64,000 nt of DNA from the NCBI RefSeq assembly GCF_003576475.1, contig NZ_QWGR01000005.1, forward strand, positions 124,001 through 188,000, in the 5' to 3' direction. The notes beneath the pieces were generated by a model. That model was not told the origin of the DNA, did no database searches, and saw only the letters and a list, made by a program, of their open reading frames with translations. How positions within the stretch are numbered: the first letter of the stretch is position 1; the number at the start of each line of letters is the position of its first letter. The stretch is from Maribellus luteus (GTDB taxonomy: Bacteria; Bacteroidota; Bacteroidia; Bacteroidales; Prolixibacteraceae). A program made the position numbers and the translations under genes. Positions 46,957 through 54,549 of this stretch are shown piece by piece.

Positions 46957-48561
46957 TTAATTGGCAGGGAACTCCCACTGTTCTTTATTTTTCACGTACG
47001 AACCCACCTGAAGAAGTTTGTCTATATCTTCAAAAACCAGGTAATCTGCTTTTTCCTGAATCATTACTCCTTTTAGGTTCTGGTTGCGAATCGCGGTATT
47101 GATCAGCATTCCGCGACGGCTATTTTGCGGATTTGGAACGCAGGTAATCAAACGCAAATTTTCGCCCACAAATTTTTGATCGGTATAGATCGTATCGGCC
47201 TCAATTTGAAAGGGAAATAAAGTACGATGCGTTTTCAAATACAAGTTACTCTCCATTGTGCCGTAAGCCATGATCCATTTATTCGAAAGATCTGTTTTTA
47301 AAGCCGTTGTATCAGGATACAAAACGGCGAGTTCTCCTTTCATTTTACATATCCTTGATGTGTAGTCAAAAACACTTTGCAAGCCAGACGCATCCGCTCC
47401 ACTCGTCGGATAAATGATTGCAATATCCCGCTTGCCCAACACCTCCTGAATAGGGCCAGTAAAAACAGGATTGATCAGGTCTTCGTTGTTTGAACGGGAA
47501 AGTGAGTCAAAAACAGCCATCAGCTCAGGATAGAATTGAGTGAACGTACTATTCTTTGTATCCCGCTCCTGCTCAAACTGTTTTAATTTTTTCAGAATTG
47601 GTTCGATGTAAACAAAACGACGCGATTTTTCCATTTCCAAAAGATCTTCAGCAGCTATTTTCTCTCCCATCGAATAAAGCATGCAGATATGAGCAGCCCT
47701 TACAATGTGTTCGTTGATACAGGTGATCCATCGTCCGTAACTTATCGCGCTCATTTCTTTTTCAATCGGGCTAAACAAAGCTGAAGTCGCCTCAACCACC
47801 GGCAGGTGATTGTCGGTTAGCGGATTGATAAAGGAATGACTGAACTCGTGGTACAGGTAATTCGACAAACCGTCTTTGCTGTAATACGGAATTCCCTCTT
47901 TTATTTTATCCGCACTTAAACACCCGAAAATATCCATGTTGTTTTGCTGATCGCTTACGCGCATCCCGTAACCGCCGTACAACATGGGCGATAAAACAAC
48001 CGTATAGCTTTTTTTCGATTCGTTGTAATAGGCATTTATTGTGGTAACAGGATCGTAGCCCTCCAGATCATTGGCTGTGTATTCCACCATTCTTTCATAA
48101 TAAGACAAATGATCCTTCCAAAACTCAGCGAAATTGTTGTCGGATGCAAATTGCATCAGAGCAAGACGATATTTCTCCAGGTTCTCCTCACTGCCTGCGC
48201 GTTCAACTGTTCGGGGAGTAAAAGGATGTGTTTGTTCTAATTCAGGTACTTCGGATAAACGCAAAATCAAATCGAGCGGGGCATCCTGTACAAAACCGTG
48301 TTCTTTCATCAAATACCTGGTAAGGCGAACAGTTTCTGCTACTGAATCCTTTTCAAAAAACTGCATTACTTCGTTGCTGTATTCAAACTCCCGGTTCAAA
48401 TAGGGATAACCGGCAATATTCTGCACAACGCACAACAATTCCATACGAGGGTCTACTTCAATTTTTGTCTTTCCAACGTTTTTACAAACCGGCATTAGTT
48501 GCTGAGCTTCACCAGGAAATCCCCAGCAAATAAACGCCAAAATTAAGATCAGTTGTTTCAT
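46957..48561 (-). CDS. Exported DUF4932 protein, putative zinc metallopeptidase
   Basis: 534 residues. The signal peptide (about 1-19, ending GEAQ) is followed by the DUF4932 region. It contains a gluzincin-like HEFSH (HExxH, His238, Glu239, His242) in the helix YLYHEFSHSFINP and a downstream Glu in LPVVEATSALF that could be the third zinc ligand. Proteolytic activity is inferred from this motif. It is embedded in the permease array, same strand. It could process exported peptides or digest periplasmic ones, or simply be a passenger. Confidence 0.82.
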   Translation of the reverse strand: MKQLILILAFICWGFPGEAQQLMPVCKNVGKTKIEVDPRMELLCVVQNIAGYPYLNREFEYSNEVMQFFEKDSVAETVRLTRYLMKEHGFVQDAPLDLILRLSEVPELEQTHPFTPRTVERAGSEENLEKYRLALMQFASDNNFAEFWKDHLSYYERMVEYTANDLEGYDPVTTINAYYNESKKSYTVVLSPMLYGGYGMRVSDQQNNMDIFGCLSADKIKEGIPYYSKDGLSNYLYHEFSHSFINPLTDNHLPVVEATSALFSPIEKEMSAISYGRWITCINEHIVRAAHICMLYSMGEKIAAEDLLEMEKSRRFVYIEPILKKLKQFEQERDTKNSTFTQFYPELMAVFDSLSRSNNEDLINPVFTGPIQEVLGKRDIAIIYPTSGADASGLQSVFDYTSRICKMKGELAVLYPDTTALKTDLSNKWIMAYGTMESNLYLKTHRTLFPFQIEADTIYTDQKFVGENLRLITCVPNPQNSRRGMLINTAIRNQNLKGVMIQEKADYLVFEDIDKLLQVGSYVKNKEQWEFPAN

Positions 48562-48649
48562 CGGTTTTTATTGTATAATCAAAATCAGTATTAAACTAAT
48601 TAATATGTCTTACTCCTCCATCAACGAGAGGTCAGAAGCTTTTTTCTCC

Positions 48650-48712
48650 CTATTCGTATCGGAGAGCTTCGACGGGATTGCGGGTTGCTGCCCGCCAGTT
48701 TTGCCAGCTACT
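48650..48712 (-). pseudogene. Orphan permease 3' tail 3
   Basis: The minus strand encodes SSWQNWRAATRNPVEALRYE and a TAG stop, well matched to intact permease ends. Upstream it stops at the border of the DUF559 element; the rest of the permease is missing. Confidence 0.85.
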
Positions 48713-48716
48713 TTTT

Positions 48717-49210
48717 ACCCCTAAATTCCCTTTAGGGGACTTGTTCGTATCTCCGATTGGCGTATCAAACATTTCTGTTTTATTATTTCTATTACTTTGT
48801 ATATGTTTTCCTCAATTTCTTCATTCGTAAACCGAATAACTTCAATTCCCCAATAATTCAATTCTCCAGTTCTTCCTATGTCGTATTCGTTTTGCTCTTT
48901 TGATTTATGGATTCCACCATCAACTTCAATTACCAATTTTACAGGATGACAATAAAAATCTGCGACAAATATGTCAATTGGATGCTGTGGACGAAAACGT
49001 AACCCCAACACTTTTTTCCCTTTTAAACGCTCCCATAGCAACATTTCTGCTTTCGTCATATTTTTTCGTAGAAACTTTGCTTTTTCGAAAATATGAGCTT
49101 TGGCACCATAAAACATTGATACTTTGTCGTCTATTGTCATTTCTATATCATTTTCATACCATGTTCCATATTAACCACCTAACCTAAGTCCCTTTTAGGG
49201 GTTTGGGGTG
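48717..49210. mobile_element. Small DUF559 element bordered by inverted repeats
   Basis: The left border (48717-48743) contains CCCCTAAA-TTCCC-TTTAGGGG, and the right border (49186-49210) is its imperfect inverse (AAGTCCCTTTTAGGGG, then TTTGGGGTG). The single gene inside is the DUF559 nuclease, whose last codons lie within the left border. It sits between an orphan permease tail and the intact 3' end of P6. No transposase is encoded, so the mode of movement is unknown. Confidence 0.6.
48721..49140 (-). CDS. DUF559 (Vsr-like) endonuclease-domain protein
   Basis: 139 residues. Conserved order: AKFLRKNMTKAEMLLWERLK, GLRFRPQHPID, then the nuclease core with Asp61 (VADFYC) and Glu72-x-Asp74 (IEVDGG), and late IRFTNEEIEENI. 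The family is related to very-short-patch repair endonucleases. The final residues SPLKGI are encoded by the bordering repeat. Its role is unknown; such genes are often solitary passengers. Confidence 0.87.
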   Translation of the reverse strand: MTIDDKVSMFYGAKAHIFEKAKFLRKNMTKAEMLLWERLKGKKVLGLRFRPQHPIDIFVADFYCHPVKLVIEVDGGIHKSKEQNEYDIGRTGELNYWGIEVIRFTNEEIEENIYKVIEIIKQKCLIRQSEIRTSPLKGI

Positions 49211-49219
49211 AATTAAAGA

Positions 49220-51538
49220 CTACTCATACCGCAACGCTTCCACCGGATTCCGGGTTGCCGCACGCCAACTTTGCCAGCTAACGGTTAATAAGGCAATACC
49301 GAGCGCCATCAAACCTGCCAGGGCAAATATCCACCAGCTGAGAGTTGTTTTGTAGGCAAAATTTTCGAGCCATTTGTGCATGGCGTAATATGCAATCGGA
49401 CAGGCAATCACAAAAGCAATGGCTACCCATTTCACAAAGTCTTTGTTAAGCATGGCCAGAATTTCGGATACTTTGGCACCGTTAACCTTGCGTACTCCTA
49501 TTTCTTTGATCTTTTGCTGAATGTAGTATAACGACATGGCAAAAATACCCATCGACGAAATAATAATGGAAAGTACGGAGAACGCGCCTATCAGTTTTGA
49601 ACGCCTTACTTCAGCGGTATACCACTGATCTACTTCCGAATCAATAAAGCCCGATTCCATAGGCTTTCCTCCGGTGAATTCAGCCTGTGTTTCTTTTATC
49701 CGGCGCACCGTTTCAACAAGGTTGGCACTATTCAGTTTCACTACAATACTCCAGGGGCTCGCGGTATCATCAAGCTGCCGGATAATGGCTGGTCCTACCT
49801 TTGTGTGTAACGAACGAAAATTGAAATCTTCAACTATTCCGAGTACCGGTAAATCAGCATCATAAAATTTAACTGTTGCCGGATTATCCCCTAAATGCAT
49901 TGTATTTACGGTAGTCCGGTTGATCCACACACCGTTTTTTGAATAGGCATTTTGAGTACTTTCTATTTCGAATCCAAAAATCTTCAGGTATAAACTGTCG
50001 CCATAAAATTCCTGAAAACTAAAAGGTTTATCTTCAAAAGTAAACGATTGATTATTCCCGCCATCAATGGGCATCCCCCGGCAATAGGAAACTTCTTCAA
50101 CTCCGGGGATCGACTTTAACCCGGCCCTGAAAGCGGCTTTCTGCCCGGCTTCGATGGTATTGTCCATCCAAAACAGATTATCAGTCGCGAACTTCATGTT
50201 GTAGTTTTGCATAAAATCCGACTGCTTGGTAATAACCAAAGTACTCACCAGCAACACAATGGCAACTATGTATTGAAAGGCAATTAATATTTTTGAATAA
50301 CGGGTGCGACTTTTAAAGGTAAAACTTCCCTTTACCACTTCTACCGGGTTAAACCGGTTCACAACCAGTGCCGGTACAATTCCGGAAACAAAACCGGTCA
50401 ATACGATTATCAGCAATGAAACCAGTAAAAAGTTATTACTGAACTGCTGGATTAAATTCAGGTTGGTATCCATTTGCCGGTTAAAAAACGGCTCAACCAG
50501 CAAAGCCAGTAAACAGGCTACAATGGCCGAGAAAAAACTTAGAAAAACCGACTCAGATATTTGTTGAAAAACCAGGGCACCTTTGGAACTGCCAATGAGT
50601 TTTTTTATGGCTATTTCTTTGCTCCGGGTACCCGATTGCGCAACCGTAAGGTTAATGTAATTGATAATGGCAATCACCAGAATAAGCAAGGCAACTCCTC
50701 CAAACAGAAAAACGGTTGTTTTACTGTTTTGCCGGATTGTCCCCCCTCCGCCTGAATTGCTGAAATAAACTTCCGTTAGTGGTTCAAATTTTAACTCTTT
50801 TGCAAAACCTTCCTTGTACATCCAGTAGTCTTTTTTAAACTGCTCAAATACAACCGGGGCTTTTGAGGGAAGATCGGTGCCTGCTTTTGCCAAAAAATAA
50901 ATACTGAATGAACTGTTGTTATTGCTTGTCAATAATTCCGGGTAGTTCCAAAATTCAGCCAGTTTATCAAAAGACACGATAACGTCGAACTTTTCGAACG
51001 TGGTTTTTTGCGACACATCTTCGATAATACCCGAAACAATAAATGGTTTATTCTGAAGTGTAAACGTTTGCCCAACCGGGTTTTGCGATCCAAAAACCTT
51101 TTTGGCAAACGATTCCGAAAGCACGGCTTTATCCTTGGTTTCAAGAACTGTTTTGGGATCTCCTTCCAGCAAACGAAAAGAAAACATGGTGAAAAACGAC
51201 GAATCTGCCAACAGGTAATTTATCCGCAACTGCTTGCCTTCAGGAAAAACAACACTGCCATTCATGATTGAAATTCGGGTATAGGCTTCCACTTCCGGGT
51301 TTTGATTCTTTACAAACTCACCCGTCGGAGCGCTAAACTGCGCACTCTTCTCGCGGTACAGCCTGTATATCCGGTCTTTATTTTTGTGAAACTGATCAAC
51401 CGATAACTCCTGCTTAATGTACACACTAAGTAACAATACAAAAGTTAGCGATATGGCAAACCCCAATATGGTTACAAATCCATACAGTTTATTTTTACTT
51501 AGAAATTTCAAAAATGCCTTTATCGAATGGTTTCTCAT
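49220..51538 (-). CDS. ABC transporter permease P6 (FtsX/MacB family)
   Basis: 772 residues, a little shorter than its paralogues. Coupling motifs RSKEIAIKKLIGSSK and KIKEIGVRKVNGAK. Its C-terminal 76 residues (LNKDFVKWVAIAFVIAC to the end) are almost the same as P7. It lies between the DUF559 element downstream and orphan tail 4 with the GxxExxY element upstream. Confidence 0.92.
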   Translation of the reverse strand: MRNHSIKAFLKFLSKNKLYGFVTILGFAISLTFVLLLSVYIKQELSVDQFHKNKDRIYRLYREKSAQFSAPTGEFVKNQNPEVEAYTRISIMNGSVVFPEGKQLRINYLLADSSFFTMFSFRLLEGDPKTVLETKDKAVLSESFAKKVFGSQNPVGQTFTLQNKPFIVSGIIEDVSQKTTFEKFDVIVSFDKLAEFWNYPELLTSNNNSSFSIYFLAKAGTDLPSKAPVVFEQFKKDYWMYKEGFAKELKFEPLTEVYFSNSGGGGTIRQNSKTTVFLFGGVALLILVIAIINYINLTVAQSGTRSKEIAIKKLIGSSKGALVFQQISESVFLSFFSAIVACLLALLVEPFFNRQMDTNLNLIQQFSNNFLLVSLLIIVLTGFVSGIVPALVVNRFNPVEVVKGSFTFKSRTRYSKILIAFQYIVAIVLLVSTLVITKQSDFMQNYNMKFATDNLFWMDNTIEAGQKAAFRAGLKSIPGVEEVSYCRGMPIDGGNNQSFTFEDKPFSFQEFYGDSLYLKIFGFEIESTQNAYSKNGVWINRTTVNTMHLGDNPATVKFYDADLPVLGIVEDFNFRSLHTKVGPAIIRQLDDTASPWSIVVKLNSANLVETVRRIKETQAEFTGGKPMESGFIDSEVDQWYTAEVRRSKLIGAFSVLSIIISSMGIFAMSLYYIQQKIKEIGVRKVNGAKVSEILAMLNKDFVKWVAIAFVIACPIAYYAMHKWLENFAYKTTLSWWIFALAGLMALGIALLTVSWQSWRAATRNPVEALRYE

Positions 51539-51634
51539 TGCTAAGTTTTTATGGTTTATCTTTTTAACATGTTAATTCAAAAGCTACTAACAGCTGTTCT
51601 GTTTTAAGCCATTTCAGGGCTTAAAGGAGAAAGG

Positions 51635-51685
51635 TTACTCATACCGCAACGCCTCAACCGGATTCCGGGTTGCAGCACGCCAATT
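51635..51685 (-). pseudogene. Orphan permease 3' tail 4
   Basis: The minus strand encodes NWRAATRNPVEALRYE and TAA. It stops at the TTGTCCGGAAC border of the GxxExxY element. The matching permease body is gone. Confidence 0.85.
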
Positions 51686-52165
51686 GTCCGGAACTTTGAT
51701 TCGTTTGATTTCATGACAGACTTTGATTCTTCTTGTTCATTACTCGCTTAAATTCCAAACTTTTGCTCCCAAAGTTTATCAATAGTCCAACTTCCATATT
51801 GTAAGCCTCCAAATAGTTGATTGCCTGTGCCAAATGCACATCTTCCAACGAAATAAGAGCCTTTATCTCGACCATCACTGTTTCTTCAACAAAAAAGTCT
51901 ACCCGCCTTGTTCCAATCTGCTCTCCTTTGTAAAAAATGGGCATTTCAAATTCCCGCTCAAACGCAATGCCTTGTAAAGAGAATTCGATCGCGAGTGCCC
52001 GCTGGTAAATCACCTCCTGAAAACCATTCCCCAATTGCTTGTGAACCTCCATCGCACAACCAATTATCTTTGACGTCAATGCCGAATACTTATACTTTTC
52101 GTCGATGCTCATTATCTGCATTTTTTGTTTTAATCATAGTATTCATTTCATCAGCTTAATCATAG
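51686..52165. mobile_element. GxxExxY element (gene plus conserved flanks)
   Basis: The right flank (52138-52165, GTATTCATTTCATCAGCTTA and ATCAT) and left flank (TCCGGAACTTTGATT ... GATTTCATGA) are shared with the decayed copy at 41545-41715; the right flank alone recurs at 36324. Each copy lies just before a permease stop codon. No transposase is seen. Confidence 0.55.
51711..52121 (-). CDS. GxxExxY family protein (PD-(D/E)XK nuclease-like)
   Basis: 136 residues. The signature reads GFQEVIY (33-39: Gly-Phe-Gln-Glu-Val-Ile-Tyr) in KQLGNGFQEVIYQRAL. A nuclease-like core follows: Asp75 in RRVDFF, then Glu85-Ile-Lys87, and LAQAINYLEAY. Function is not established. A second ATG at codon 4 is possible. 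It is a solitary passenger between permeases P6 and P7. Confidence 0.88.
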   Translation of the reverse strand: MQIMSIDEKYKYSALTSKIIGCAMEVHKQLGNGFQEVIYQRALAIEFSLQGIAFEREFEMPIFYKGEQIGTRRVDFFVEETVMVEIKALISLEDVHLAQAINYLEAYNMEVGLLINFGSKSLEFKRVMNKKNQSLS

Positions 52166-52174
52166 TTCACGACT

Positions 52175-54508
52175 CTATTCATACCGCAACGCCTCAACCG
52201 GATTCCGCGTAGCCGCACGCCAACTCTGCCAACTAACAGTTAACAGTGCAATTCCTAAAGCCAGCACACCGGCCAGCGCAAAGATCCACCAGCTGAGAGT
52301 TGTTTTGTAAGCAAAGTTTTCGAGCCATTTATTCATGGCGAAATAAGCAACAGGCGTGGCCAGCACAAAAGCAATAGCCACCCACTTTACAAAGTCTTTA
52401 TTGAGCATCGTAAGTATTTCCGAGATTTTAGCACCATTGACTTTGCGGATGCCTATTTCTTTGGTGCGGTTCAGGCTAATCAGAAAAATCTGCCCGAGAA
52501 TGCCCATGCAGGTGAGTACAATGGCAATAAGCGAGAAGAAGGTAATGGATTTTGCCAGTTTGTCTTCTTTTGCATACATCGCCTGAAACTGGCTATCGTA
52601 AAAAGTAAATTCCATGGGATCATCTGGCAACATGGTTTTCCAGACATTCCGCACGTCATCCATTTGCCGTCCCACATTGCCGGGAGTTAACCGCAGCGAA
52701 AGCGTGTTAAACCCTCGCTCAGGTTCATAAATAAGCGCCACCGGCGTCATTCCCGAATGCAGCGATTCAACATGGAAATTATTCACCTCGCCCACCACAT
52801 TGTAGCCACCATCGCGGCCGTTATTGTATTTTTTATCCTGAATGGTTTCCCAGCCAAATCGTTTTACAGCAGCTTCATTCATCATGCAAGCACCGTTTTT
52901 ATCGCCCGCCATAAAATCCCGTCCATTAAGCAGCTGAACGCCAAATGTTTCAAGGAAATCATCCGAAACATACACGCAGTTCACCATAAACTCGTCTCCT
53001 TCCACACGGCTTCCCATCGACATGTTAATATGCCCGGGATATCCATTGCTCAATGTACTGCCTGCAACAAACGGAAGCTTCGTTACCTCGTTTTTCAGTG
53101 CTTCAGGCCGCTCAAACAAGAAGGGCAGTTCAATCCTTACAAGATGCTCGTCCGCAAAACCAAGGTCGTAATGTTTTACATACTGAAGCTGTTTAAAGAT
53201 AAGCATCACAACTGCAATCAGGGCAATGGAAACGGTAAGCTGAAAGGTAAGCATGGCTTGCTTGGCCAGTTGTTTACCGGTGCGTTTCCGGCCTCCCAAA
53301 AGGAAGTCGGTGATGTTGAACCGCGACAGAACATAGAGGGGAGCCAGGCTGTTCAGTAAAATAATCCCGGCGATTGTGCCTGCAAATACAGGCAACAGTT
53401 GGCGAAAGTTAACATCTGCCAGGTAAATATTCCTTCCAAAAAGCAGCGGAGAGAAAGGCAGAAGAACGGAAGCCAGCATCACGGAAATTGCCAGGGCAAT
53501 AAAAATTCCGAACGAAACTTCGATCAGCGAATCCATCAGAAGATGCATTTTCCCAGCCCCGTTGGTTTTGTTGATGCCGATTTCCTTCAGTTTCGCATAT
53601 TGCACGGAAACTGTATAATTGAGGTAATTAATACTGGAAAGCAGGATGATCAATATGGCAATCGAGAGAAAAACGATCAGCATTTTTGTGTTGCCTTTCG
53701 TATGCGCATCGCTCCATCCAAGTTCTAAGTCAGAAAGATAAATATCGGCCAGATTTTGCAGAGCCAGGCTATCGGTTGATGCATTGAATTGCCCGATGGT
53801 CTGGTTTAGTTTCTCCGCAAATAAATCGGAGTTGACTCCGTTTTTTAGCAACACAAAATGCTCTGCAGGATAAATACACTCCCCGTTGTTGCATTCCTGG
53901 GCCATCTGAAATTCTTTGTTGTCGCTGTTTAAAAGCAGCTCGGCCCGAAAGCTGGAATTGCGAGGCAAGTCTTTCATAACAGCCGTTACAGTGGCCGTAA
54001 AAAATTCTTCTTTTACTGTCCGTCCCAGCGGATTTTTATCGCCAAAAAGCTTTTTTGCCACCGATTCACTTATCACTGCCGAGTTAATTTGCGAAAAGGC
54101 TTCTTCTTCCAGGCTCGACAAAATTTCTACCGAAAAAACATCGAAAAAGCGGTTGTTTGTGGAAACCACGTATTGAAGCCGGCTATAATTTTTTGTTTCG
54201 GGATCTTTTAAGGTGATAGGATAATAGGAAAGTCCCATCGGGCAGGTAGCTTCAATATCCGGGTAGTTTTCAGAAAGTGCTGTATTTAGTTTATAATCGA
54301 GCCCCGAGCGTCCTTTTTTGGCATCGAACACCCGGAATACATTTGGGTAGTTGGCAAAATGCGTATTCACATTGTGTTCGGCATTGTAAAACAGCCCGAT
54401 AAGAATACACGCCGTAAACCCAATGGCAAATCCGCCAATAATCAACGATGAATACAAGGTATTTTTTAAGAAGTTCCTGATGGCCAGTTTTATTTTAAAT
54501 CGAATCAT
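52175..54508 (-). CDS. ABC transporter permease P7 (FtsX/MacB family)
   Basis: 777 residues. Coupling motifs AKLKEIGINKTNGAGK and RTKEIGIRKVNGAK. The last 150 bp are nearly identical to P8 although most of the two proteins is not, a sign of gene conversion. It is 41 bp downstream of P8 on the same strand, which suggests co-transcription. Confidence 0.92.
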   Translation of the reverse strand: MIRFKIKLAIRNFLKNTLYSSLIIGGFAIGFTACILIGLFYNAEHNVNTHFANYPNVFRVFDAKKGRSGLDYKLNTALSENYPDIEATCPMGLSYYPITLKDPETKNYSRLQYVVSTNNRFFDVFSVEILSSLEEEAFSQINSAVISESVAKKLFGDKNPLGRTVKEEFFTATVTAVMKDLPRNSSFRAELLLNSDNKEFQMAQECNNGECIYPAEHFVLLKNGVNSDLFAEKLNQTIGQFNASTDSLALQNLADIYLSDLELGWSDAHTKGNTKMLIVFLSIAILIILLSSINYLNYTVSVQYAKLKEIGINKTNGAGKMHLLMDSLIEVSFGIFIALAISVMLASVLLPFSPLLFGRNIYLADVNFRQLLPVFAGTIAGIILLNSLAPLYVLSRFNITDFLLGGRKRTGKQLAKQAMLTFQLTVSIALIAVVMLIFKQLQYVKHYDLGFADEHLVRIELPFLFERPEALKNEVTKLPFVAGSTLSNGYPGHINMSMGSRVEGDEFMVNCVYVSDDFLETFGVQLLNGRDFMAGDKNGACMMNEAAVKRFGWETIQDKKYNNGRDGGYNVVGEVNNFHVESLHSGMTPVALIYEPERGFNTLSLRLTPGNVGRQMDDVRNVWKTMLPDDPMEFTFYDSQFQAMYAKEDKLAKSITFFSLIAIVLTCMGILGQIFLISLNRTKEIGIRKVNGAKISEILTMLNKDFVKWVAIAFVLATPVAYFAMNKWLENFAYKTTLSWWIFALAGVLALGIALLTVSWQSWRAATRNPVEALRYE

Positions 54509-54549
54509 AATTCTCTACTTGTTTTGATTCCTGCTAATGTTTAAGCTTA

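Noticed and set aside
51608-51630. Hairpin TTTAAGCC/GGCTTAAA upstream of P6 as a terminator
   Set aside because: Good 8-bp stem but no T-tract after it on the transcribed strand.
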